This document shows, in pieces, positions 1 through 5,680 of a DNA stretch of 6,186 bases. Position numbers and translations under genes: made by a program. Positions within the stretch are counted from its first letter, which is position 1, and every line of letters begins with the position of its first letter. Location: NCBI GenBank assembly GCA_003696125.1, contig RFHZ01000294.1, positions 1 through 6,186 on the forward strand, read 5' to 3'. The notes under the pieces are model-generated. The model made no database searches. It saw nothing but the letters and a program-made list of their open reading frames with translations, and was not told the DNA's origin. This stretch comes from Nitrospinota bacterium. GTDB lineage: Bacteria; Tectomicrobia; Entotheonellia; J063.

Positions 1-1033
1 CCTGATGGTGATGCTGGAACGACTGTTCGGCATGGGCTTCTTTGACCCGGCCAAAGGGGGAGATGTGGTCCTGTTCCAGCATATCTTCTGGTTCTATTCC
101 CACCCGGCGGTCTATATCTTTGTGCTGCCCGGCCTGGGGGTGATCAGTGAACTGCTGCCGGTCTTCTGCCGGAAGCCGCTCTTCGGCTATCGTGCCATTG
201 CCCTCTCCAGCATGGGGATTGCGGTCATGGGCTTTCTGGTCTGGGCGCACCACATGTTTACCGTCGGCTTGGGCACGGTGTTGAGCATCGGGTTCATGTT
301 CACCACCATGCTGGTTGCGGTCCCCACCGGGATCAAGTTCTTCAACTGGCTGGCCACCATGTGGGGAGGAAAGTTGAGCTTCGAAACCCCGATGCTCTTT
401 ACCCTGGGTGCGTTTGTCGTCTTCCTGGTCGGTGGCCTGACCGGTCCCTTCCTGGGAGCGGTACCGGTCGATTATCATCTCCACGATACCTACTGGGTGG
501 TGGCCCACTTCCACCACACCATGTTCGGCGGGTTTGTGTACCCCTTCCTGGCCGCCATCTACTTCTGGCTTCCTAAGGTGACCGGCCGACGGTACAGCGA
601 GGCCCTGGGCAAGGTGCACTTCTGGTTGATGACCATCGGGTTTTTCATGGTGACCACCTCCATGTTTCGCCTGGGACTGCTGGGAATGCGACGGCGGATC
701 GGGGATTACGATCCGACCCTGGGTTTCGATGGACTCCACATGATGGCAACGGTGGGAGGATTCCTCATCGGAGTGAGCATGCTCCTCTTCCTGATCAACC
801 TGGTACGCACCGTATGGGCCGGGGCGCCGGCACCGGCCAACCCGTGGCGTTCTCGTTCATTGGAATGGCAGATTCCCTCTCCTCCACCTGAGGAGAACTA
901 TCCCCAGACCCCGATCATTGTAGGGAATCCTTACGACTATGGGGTCCCTGATGCGGTCTATGTCCGCTTTGGGGTCGCCGGTGCCCGGGACAACCGCACG
1001 GGAGGTGTCAGGGGAAGCGAGGGGGTGCATTGA
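1..1033 (+). CDS. ctaD: Cytochrome c oxidase subunit I, type A2 heme-copper oxidase (5' partial)
   Basis: This is the catalytic core of a terminal oxidase that reduces O2 to water in the cytoplasmic membrane and pumps protons. The reading frame is open to the left edge (first full codon at base 2), so only about the C-terminal 60% is present. Counting from the first Met at base 5, residues 31-37 read YSHPAVY: the His is a CuB ligand and the Tyr is the one cross-linked to it in this family. HH at 82-83 are the other CuB ligands. Lys111 in PTGIKFFNW is the K-channel lysine. HDTYW starts at 160, and in VAHFHH His168 and His170 are the high-spin and low-spin heme ligands. The motif NPWRSRSLEW followed by SPPPEENY near the C-terminus is typical. 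The Glu of the usual GHPEV motif is absent and replaced by the YS pair that defines type A2 oxidases. The D-channel entrance and the first heme ligand lie outside the window. The stop is followed by subunit IV-like and subunit III genes, which supports the call. Confidence 0.97.
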   Translation, partial: LMVMLERLFGMGFFDPAKGGDVVLFQHIFWFYSHPAVYIFVLPGLGVISELLPVFCRKPLFGYRAIALSSMGIAVMGFLVWAHHMFTVGLGTVLSIGFMFTTMLVAVPTGIKFFNWLATMWGGKLSFETPMLFTLGAFVVFLVGGLTGPFLGAVPVDYHLHDTYWVVAHFHHTMFGGFVYPFLAAIYFWLPKVTGRRYSEALGKVHFWLMTIGFFMVTTSMFRLGLLGMRRRIGDYDPTLGFDGLHMMATVGGFLIGVSMLLFLINLVRTVWAGAPAPANPWRSRSLEWQIPSPPPEENYPQTPIIVGNPYDYGVPDAVYVRFGVAGARDNRTGGVRGSEGVH

Positions 1034-1034
1034 A

Positions 1035-1054
1035 CAAGGAGCAAAATCGCCTTG
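1035..1054 (+). other. Weak stem-loop between subunit I and subunit IV genes
   Basis: A 5-bp inverted repeat, CAAGG / CCTTG with a 10-nt loop, starts right after the subunit I stop codon and is followed by a broken T-rich stretch (AGTTTCGTTTAA). It resembles a poor intrinsic terminator or an RNA-processing hairpin. The stem is short and the T tract is interrupted, so read-through into the next genes is expected. It may be chance. Confidence 0.2.
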
Positions 1055-1087
1055 AGTTTCGTTTAACGTATAGATGGGAGGAAAACG

Positions 1088-1345
1088 ATGACAGGACATA
1101 AGAGAGCAAAACTGCGTCTGGGCTGGATTGTGGCCGTGGCTTTAGCGGTACTGACAGGCTTAGAATACTGGATAGCCACCGCCGGACCACAGGTGGCAAG
1201 CGGCCCTGCGGCAGAGATGGGGCAGGCGGCCTTTGGGAATGTGCTCCCCTGGCTGGTGCTCATCGCCCTGGTCAAAGCGTGGTTGATCGTGCAGTACTTC
1301 ATGCATGTAAGCCAGTTATGGCGTGCAGAGAAAGGAGCACACTAA
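1088..1345 (+). CDS. Cytochrome c oxidase subunit IV-like small membrane protein
   Basis: An 85-residue protein with two predicted membrane helices (about 12-31 and 51-73). It matches the prokaryotic small subunit IV family of caa3 and bo3-type oxidases (CtaF/CyoD-like). The diagnostic pieces are LTGLEYW at 22-28 in helix 1 and LVKAWLIVQYFMHV at 61-74 in helix 2; a Lys-Ala and a YFMH motif in the second helix are characteristic of the family. Such subunits do not bind cofactors and are thought to stabilise or help assemble the subunit I/III core. The ATG start is well supported by GGGAGG at 1076-1081 with a 6-nt spacer. The gene follows subunit I by 54 nt and ends exactly where subunit III begins. 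The family call is firm from motifs and context. I leave the symbol open because naming of this subunit differs between lineages. Confidence 0.88.
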   Translation: MTGHKRAKLRLGWIVAVALAVLTGLEYWIATAGPQVASGPAAEMGQAAFGNVLPWLVLIALVKAWLIVQYFMHVSQLWRAEKGAH

Positions 1346-1915
1346 ATGAGTACCGCTGCCGTAACCCATCCCCAGTACGATCGACTGGCGCTCAATCGCC
1401 TGGGGCTCTGGTTATTCTTCATTTCCGAGAGCATGATCTTCCTCATCCTGCTCACCACCCGTTTCTATCTGTTCGGTACCTCCCGACCAGAAGAACTCAA
1501 CCAGGCCCTGGGACTGGTTATCACGGTCATCCTCCTCCTCAGCAGTCTGACCGCGTACCGTGCCGAGTCCAGCATCGCGCATGGCGACCGGCAAGGGTTC
1601 TTGCGTAACCTGCTGGCCACCATCATCCTGGGCACGGTCTTCCTGCTGGGAGTGGTGGCCTGGGAGTGGCCGGAAGCCCCCCATCTGGGCATCACCCCCC
1701 AGGAAGGGTTTGGGATCGCCTTCTTCTCCATGACCGGGATGCACGCCTTTCACGTCTTGACCGGGGTCCTCTTCCTCCTGGTGGTCTATCTGAATGGACG
1801 CAGAGGCGCGTACTCGGCGGAGAAGCATTGGGGCGTGGAAGCCAGCGTCAAGTACTGGCATTTCGTGGATGTGGTATGGGTCTTCTTCTACCCGGCCCTT
1901 TACCTGATTCAATAG
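1346..1915 (+). CDS. ctaE: Cytochrome c oxidase subunit III
   Basis: A 189-residue membrane protein, the usual size of the shorter five-helix subunit III found in caa3 oxidases (the mitochondrial type has seven helices). Visible family motifs are LWLFFISESMIF at 21-32, with the conserved Glu28 in the first helix, FSMTGMHAFHVLTG at 127-140, and YWHFVDVVWVFFYP at 170-183, the signature C-terminal helix. Subunit III binds subunit I, carries no redox centre and supports sustained turnover and proton uptake. The ATG directly follows the TAA of the preceding gene (TAA 1343-1345, ATG 1346), with AAAGGAG at 1331-1337 and an 8-nt spacer inside the preceding coding sequence. Translation of the two genes is therefore probably coupled. 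No truncation or missing motif is seen. Confidence 0.96.
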   Translation: MSTAAVTHPQYDRLALNRLGLWLFFISESMIFLILLTTRFYLFGTSRPEELNQALGLVITVILLLSSLTAYRAESSIAHGDRQGFLRNLLATIILGTVFLLGVVAWEWPEAPHLGITPQEGFGIAFFSMTGMHAFHVLTGVLFLLVVYLNGRRGAYSAEKHWGVEASVKYWHFVDVVWVFFYPALYLIQ

Positions 1916-1921
1916 CTTTGA

Positions 1922-2812
1922 ATGGACCCGATTCTCAAGGCGCTGTTGGGGAGCTGGGAGTGGCGTCCCGTCGTACTGCTGGTCCTCCTTGGCCTGGGGA
2001 GCCTGTACAGCCGGGGCTGGTGGCATCTACGACGGCGCGGCCACTCCCATCTGGCCAGCGGATGGCGTCTTGCCGCGTATTGGGGAGGAATAGGGGTAAT
2101 GGGGTTGGCCCTGCTCTCTCCTATCGATACGCTCCAGTCCTTCCTCTTTGCGGTGCACATGATCCAGCACGAACTCCTGATGATGGTTGCCCCTCCCCTC
2201 CTGCTCCTGGCCAACCCCTTCCCCTTTTTCCTCTGGAGCCTTCCCTCCCGCCTGCGGCGTGCCATAGGAGGGCTGCTGGTGCGAAAGGCCCTTTTTCGGC
2301 GGGGACTCCGTTTCCTGACCACCCCCTGGGGGGTATGGGCCCTCTACGTGCTCACCCTCTGGCTATGGCATCTGCCCACGGCGTACGACGCTGCTCTGCG
2401 TCACCAGTGGCTCCATGACCTGGAGCATCTCTCCTTTGCTGGGACCGCCATCCTCTTCTGGTGGCAGGTGATCGGAGCTGCTCCCCAGATCCATGGCCTG
2501 CTGGGCTACGGCTTCCGTCTCGTCTACCTGCTGGCCGCCCTGGCCCAGAACGAGATCCTGGCGGTAGGCATCTCCCTCTCCCAATCCCCGCTTTACCCTT
2601 ACTATCAAGGAGTCCCCCGTCTCTGGGGACTCTCCGTGCTGGATGATCAGAGATTGGGCGGGGCGATCATGTGGATTCCCGGGGGGATGATGTACGTCCT
2701 GGCCGTGGTCATCCTGGTTGCCGCCTGGTTAAACCATGAGGAAAAGCAGATGCGGCAGGCAGCGCGGGCGCGCCTGCGTCCCCAGCCCCCTGCCATTTCC
2801 CCTCCGCAGTAA
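1922..2812 (+). CDS. ctaG: Cytochrome c oxidase assembly factor CtaG (caa3 type)
   Basis: A 296-residue polytopic membrane protein of the caa3_CtaG family, required in Bacillus for active caa3 oxidase and linked to copper delivery. It is unrelated to the proteobacterial Cox11 protein that shares the name. Conserved blocks are visible in order: VHMIQHELLMMVAPPLLLL at 78-96, LWLWHLPTAYDAAL at 146-159, LHDLEHLSF at 164-172, PLYPYYQG at 223-230 and DDQRLGGAIMWIPGG at 241-255. The His residues in the first three blocks (His79, His83, His150, His165, His169) are candidate metal ligands, by inference. A basic, proline-rich cytoplasmic tail ends the protein. The in-frame TGA at 1919-1921 immediately precedes the ATG, so 1922 is the first possible start. 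No Shine-Dalgarno sequence is visible upstream. Translation probably relies on coupling to subunit III, which stops 6 nt earlier. Confidence 0.93.
   Translation: MDPILKALLGSWEWRPVVLLVLLGLGSLYSRGWWHLRRRGHSHLASGWRLAAYWGGIGVMGLALLSPIDTLQSFLFAVHMIQHELLMMVAPPLLLLANPFPFFLWSLPSRLRRAIGGLLVRKALFRRGLRFLTTPWGVWALYVLTLWLWHLPTAYDAALRHQWLHDLEHLSFAGTAILFWWQVIGAAPQIHGLLGYGFRLVYLLAALAQNEILAVGISLSQSPLYPYYQGVPRLWGLSVLDDQRLGGAIMWIPGGMMYVLAVVILVAAWLNHEEKQMRQAARARLRPQPPAISPPQ
2755..2777. other. G+C-rich inverted repeat at the convergent gene junction
   Basis: The arms GCAGGC (2755-2760) and GCCTGC (2772-2777) are perfect complements. The 11 nt between them contain a second pair, GCGC / GCGC, so a stem of up to about ten pairs with a one-base bulge can form. 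It lies inside the last codons of ctaG and about 40-60 nt beyond the stop codon of the convergent aminotransferase gene. No T tract follows on either strand, so it is not a standard intrinsic terminator. It could slow polymerase or protect 3' ends of both transcripts, or simply reflect Ala/Arg-rich coding. Confidence 0.3.
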
Positions 2813-2815
2813 GGG

Positions 2816-4204
2816 CTATTGTATCCCCGCTTCCCGGGCGAACTCTTCGATCGACTCCTTGACTATGCGGACCATCTCGTCCACGTCGCTCCTGGTAACG
2901 ACCAGGGGAGGGGAGAAGGGGATCACGTTTCCCGCTACCCGGCAGATCATCCCGCGATCCCGCAGCTTTTCCGTCATCCGTTTCGGCAACTCATCCGCCT
3001 CGGCAAAGGGCTCACGCGTCTTCTTATCCTTTACCAGCTCGACCCCGCAGAGGAGACCGAGTCCCCGCACATCCCCGACCATGGGATGATCGGAGAGTTG
3101 CCGGAGCTGGTCGAGCAGATACGCTCCCACCTGGGCCGAGTTTTCCACCAGGTTCTCCCGTTCGATGATGGCCAGGTTTTCCAGGGCAGCCGCCGCGGCG
3201 GCCGCATGTCCACCAAAGGTCAACAGGTGCTGGATCGCCCTTTTTCTCTCGCCCATAAAGACATCGGCGATCTCCGGTTTGACAATCGCTGCCCCCATGG
3301 GGACATACCCGCTGGTCAACCCCTTGGCCACGGTCATGATATCCGGCTCCAGATTCCAGTGCTCGCAGGCGAACATCTTGCCGGTCCGGCCAAACCCGTT
3401 GATGACCTCGTCAGCGATCAGCAGGATCCCGTACCTGTCGCAGATCTGCCGTAGCATTCCCAGGTACTCGGGCGGGGGGACAACAATGCCACAGGAAGCG
3501 GAAATCGGTTCGGCGATGATGGCGGCTACCGTCTCCGGGTCTTCAAAGCGAACCGTCTGCTCGATGGCCCGGGCACAGTAAAGCTCGCAGCTCGGATAGG
3601 TCATCCCGTAGTCACACCGGTAACAGTAGGGAGGGGGAACATGCATGGTTCCAGGCATCAAGGGTTCAAAGATGCTCTTCTTCATATAGCGGGCCGCACT
3701 GACACTCATCGCCCCGAAGGTGGCCCCATGGTAGGAGTAGCGGCGGGAGATCACCTTATACCGCCGGGGGAATCCCTGCAGGTAGTGGTATTGCTTGGCG
3801 ATCTTGATGGCCGACTCCACCGCTTCCGAGCCTCCACTGACAAAGAAGGTTCGTGCCAGGGATCCCGGGGTGATTTCGGCCAGCTTGTTTGCCAGCACGG
3901 TGGTGGGAACGGTGGTATAGCCGGCAGAGCTCACGTAGTGGATGCGCTCCATCTGCCTGGCTGCCGCCTCGGCGACTTCTCTGCGCCCGTACCCGATGTT
4001 GACCAGCCAGAGACCGGCCAGGGCATCGATATAGGTCCGCCCCTCGATATCCGTCACCCGGCATCCCTTTCCCTCCACGATGATGCGCGAGCCGATCTCA
4101 GGGGCCACTTCCTGCATCGGTGTGGCATGCATCCAGACATGTTCGAGAGCTTCCTGCTTGACATCAACCGTCTGCATGCTTAAAGGGTTCTTTTGCTCTT
4201 GCAT
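2816..4204 (-). CDS. Class III PLP-dependent aminotransferase (omega-aminotransferase family)
   Basis: A 462-residue fold-type I enzyme, close to the usual 430-460, that moves an amino group from an omega-amino or primary amine donor to a keto acid such as pyruvate, using PLP in the cytoplasm. Visible landmarks: DALAGLW at 60-66 in the N-terminal substrate region, SGGSEAVESA at 123-132 for cofactor phosphate binding, YHG at 158-160, AEP at 231-233, IADEVINGFGRTG at 263-275 with Asp265 contacting the PLP ring nitrogen, and TVAKG with the Schiff-base Lys294. TFGGH at 329-333 replaces the more common TYSGH. Four cysteines (194, 197, 206, 210) form a CxxC-x8-CxxxC cluster. Start: ATG at 4204 with AGAAGG (4211-4216) and a 6-nt spacer. 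The nearest relatives by eye are taurine-pyruvate and beta-alanine-pyruvate type enzymes, but the substrate is not determined. It lies downstream of TRAP permease genes on the same strand, suggesting catabolism of the imported compound. Confidence 0.93.
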   Translation of the reverse strand: MQEQKNPLSMQTVDVKQEALEHVWMHATPMQEVAPEIGSRIIVEGKGCRVTDIEGRTYIDALAGLWLVNIGYGRREVAEAAARQMERIHYVSSAGYTTVPTTVLANKLAEITPGSLARTFFVSGGSEAVESAIKIAKQYHYLQGFPRRYKVISRRYSYHGATFGAMSVSAARYMKKSIFEPLMPGTMHVPPPYCYRCDYGMTYPSCELYCARAIEQTVRFEDPETVAAIIAEPISASCGIVVPPPEYLGMLRQICDRYGILLIADEVINGFGRTGKMFACEHWNLEPDIMTVAKGLTSGYVPMGAAIVKPEIADVFMGERKRAIQHLLTFGGHAAAAAAALENLAIIERENLVENSAQVGAYLLDQLRQLSDHPMVGDVRGLGLLCGVELVKDKKTREPFAEADELPKRMTEKLRDRGMICRVAGNVIPFSPPLVVTRSDVDEMVRIVKESIEEFAREAGIQ

Positions 4205-4207
4205 GTG

Positions 4208-4264
4208 CTACCTTCTTTCTAAAGAGAGACTGAAGACGTGATACCCGACACCTATCCTTTTCAC
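4208..4264 (-). CDS. Possible 18-residue leader ORF upstream of the aminotransferase
   Basis: On the minus strand a GTG at 4264 is preceded by AGGAG with a 5-nt spacer and opens an 18-codon frame (MKRIGVGYHVFSLSLERR) ending at TAG 4210-4208. That stop is three bases before the ATG of the aminotransferase and in the same frame, and its last codons overlap the aminotransferase Shine-Dalgarno. The arrangement would allow translational coupling or a leader-peptide control. The peptide has no run of one amino acid that would suggest classical attenuation. It resembles no family I know. It could be chance in a purine-rich leader. Confidence 0.25.
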   Translation of the reverse strand: MKRIGVGYHVFSLSLERR

Positions 4265-4275
4265 CTCTTCTCCTC

Positions 4276-4327
4276 TAGGGCCTTCTGGGGATCCAGAGGG
4301 AAGAATCGGGGAAACAAGAAGGCTCTA
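4276..4327. repeat. Imperfect inverted repeat in the aminotransferase leader
   Basis: The arms TAGGGCCTTCT (4276-4286) and AGAAGGCTCTA (4317-4327) pair at 10 of 11 positions, with a 30-nt loop. Inside the loop, TCTGG (4284-4288) and CCAGA (4293-4297) can form a 5-bp hairpin around GGAT, and this second hairpin uses bases of the left arm, so the two foldings exclude each other. In a transcript from the predicted promoter the repeat would start about 11 nt after the start site. It may be a regulator-binding or RNA structure. No T tract follows, so it is not an intrinsic terminator. Confidence 0.35.
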
Positions 4328-4344
4328 CGCGAGAAGATAATAGC

Positions 4345-4373
4345 ATCATAACACACTTCTTTTCCCCAAACAA
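4345..4373 (-). promoter_or_regulatory. Candidate sigma-70-like promoter for the aminotransferase gene
   Basis: On the minus strand TTGTTT (4373-4368) is separated by exactly 17 nt from TATGAT (4350-4345). The -10 element matches the consensus at five of six positions, the -35 at only three. The predicted start site near 4338 would give a leader of about 134 nt. The region is A+T-richer than its surroundings and lies in the gap between dctM and the aminotransferase, which fits a promoter. Read-through from the TRAP genes is also possible because no terminator is seen after dctM. Confidence 0.45.
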
Positions 4374-4390
4374 GGGTTTTCCAGGAAGGG

Positions 4391-5680
4391 CTACTGGTGA
4401 AAGCCGAGCAGGGTGGGCAGATAGAGGGCGACAGAGGGGATATAGGTGACCAGCAGGAGGGTCGCCAGCTCAGCCACCAGGAAGGGGAGGACCTCGACGA
4501 TGGCCTGCTCGTAATCGATGCGGGCAATGCGTGATGCGGTGAGGAGGGTCATGCCGTAGGGAGGGGTGATCATCCCGATGTTGAGGTTCACCAGCATGAT
4601 GAGGGCAAAATGGAGCGGGTCTAACCCGACCTTCACCATAGCCGGTGCGAGCACCGGAGCCAGGATCAGCACGGCGGGCAGGATATCCATGAACATCCCG
4701 ATCAGGAGGAGGAAGAGGTTGATCAGGAGGAGAATGATCACCGGCTGGCTGCTGATCGATAAGATCAGCCTGGTCACCACCACCGGTGCCCCCATCTTGG
4801 TGATGTACCAGCCAAAGGTGTGGGCGGTCACGAGCAGCAGGAAGATGACCCCACTCAGGCAGGCGGTGTTGATGGCTGCCGGGATCAGATCACGCCACCG
4901 CAGGGTGCGGAGGACAAACATGCCGACGAAGAAGGCGTACCCGGCGGCAACGGCTGCCGATTCGGTCACCGTTGCTATACCGGTCAGCACACTCCCCAGG
5001 ATGATGATCGGAATGATAAGGGAGAGGAGGGCATCCCGTGTTGCCAGCACGATCTCGCCCAGCGAGGCCCGCTTCTCCCGTCTGGGATAATCACGTCGAA
5101 TGGCAATGATCCCACCAGCCACCAGGAGCAGGACCCCCATGAGCAGGCCGGGGAAGAAGCCGGCGGCAAAGAGGGAACCGACAGAAAGCCCGGTGATATG
5201 CGCGTACACGATCATGGTGATGCTGGGAGGGATGATGGGGCCTACGATAGAAGAGGCCGCCGTTACCGCGGCCGAATAGGCTGCCCCGTACCCCTGTTGT
5301 TTCATGGATGGAATCAGGATATTGCCCAGGGCCACCGTATCGGTCACCGCCGCACCGGTCATGCCGGCAAAGAGGATACTGGCCCCGACATTGACGTGGG
5401 ACAGGCCACCCCGCACATGCCCGATCAGTACATCGACGAAGCGTATCAGCCGCTCGGTCATCCCCGAGCGGTTCATCAACTCTGAGGCGAGAATGAAGAA
5501 GGGGATGGCGATCAGCAGGAAGTCTTCTGCCCCGGAATAGAAGCGGGTGGCCACGATGCGCAGGAAGGGCCAGCCTCCCATATCGAGCAAGCCGACGGCC
5601 GAGACGATACCGAGCATGTATCCCAACGGTACCCCTATCAGGAGGAGGAGGGCAACCAGGGCCAGCAGGACGAACATCAT
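4391..5680 (-). CDS. dctM: TRAP transporter large permease subunit DctM
   Basis: A 429-residue polytopic membrane protein, the normal length for DctM, which forms the Na+-coupled transport channel of tripartite ATP-independent periplasmic transporters. Family motifs: FLLIAIPFFILASELMNRSG at 54-73, the FAGMTGAAVTD block at 104-114 (more commonly SGS-type in homologues), SSIVGPIIPPSI at 143-154, TESAAVAAGYAF at 239-250, MDILPAVLILAPVLAP at 331-346 and IGMITPPYGMTLL at 368-380. About twelve hydrophobic segments are evident. The frame is open for 59 more codons upstream, but that stretch overlaps dctQ and lacks membrane character, so the start is set at ATG 5680, or the adjacent ATG at 5677. AAGGAGGG lies 10 nt upstream. 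The ATGA overlap with the dctQ stop indicates translational coupling. The substrate cannot be read from this subunit, since specificity resides mainly in DctP. Confidence 0.95.
   Translation of the reverse strand: MMFVLLALVALLLLIGVPLGYMLGIVSAVGLLDMGGWPFLRIVATRFYSGAEDFLLIAIPFFILASELMNRSGMTERLIRFVDVLIGHVRGGLSHVNVGASILFAGMTGAAVTDTVALGNILIPSMKQQGYGAAYSAAVTAASSIVGPIIPPSITMIVYAHITGLSVGSLFAAGFFPGLLMGVLLLVAGGIIAIRRDYPRREKRASLGEIVLATRDALLSLIIPIIILGSVLTGIATVTESAAVAAGYAFFVGMFVLRTLRWRDLIPAAINTACLSGVIFLLLVTAHTFGWYITKMGAPVVVTRLILSISSQPVIILLLINLFLLLIGMFMDILPAVLILAPVLAPAMVKVGLDPLHFALIMLVNLNIGMITPPYGMTLLTASRIARIDYEQAIVEVLPFLVAELATLLLVTYIPSVALYLPTLLGFHQ

Noticed and set aside
1412-2026. 204-codon open frame on the minus strand over subunit III
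   Set aside because: It is antisense to a clear subunit III gene, with a low-complexity, highly charged translation, no domain and no binding site. It is a shadow of codon bias.
1666-2418. 250-codon open frame on the plus strand spanning subunit III and ctaG
   Set aside because: It overlaps two genes with strong family motifs in other frames. The product is Pro/Gly/Arg-rich, as expected from out-of-frame G+C-rich DNA.
2889-2908. Hairpin CTCCTGG / CCAGGGG as terminator of the oxidase operon
   Set aside because: A 7-pair stem with one wobble can form, but it is followed by a purine-rich stretch rather than T residues and lies in the conserved coding end of the aminotransferase.
3188-3210. GCC/GCG-rich tract as a repeat element
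   Set aside because: It encodes the seven-alanine stretch (residues 334-340) after the GGH motif of the aminotransferase, a helix that is commonly Ala-rich in this family.
3641-4183. 180-codon open frame on the plus strand opposite the aminotransferase
   Set aside because: The translation has no recognisable domain and mirrors the aminotransferase coding strand, whose motifs are complete.
4360-4390. Terminator after dctM
   Set aside because: The CCC / GGG pairing around TTGTTT on the minus strand is only three to four pairs, and A residues follow instead of T, so it does not qualify.
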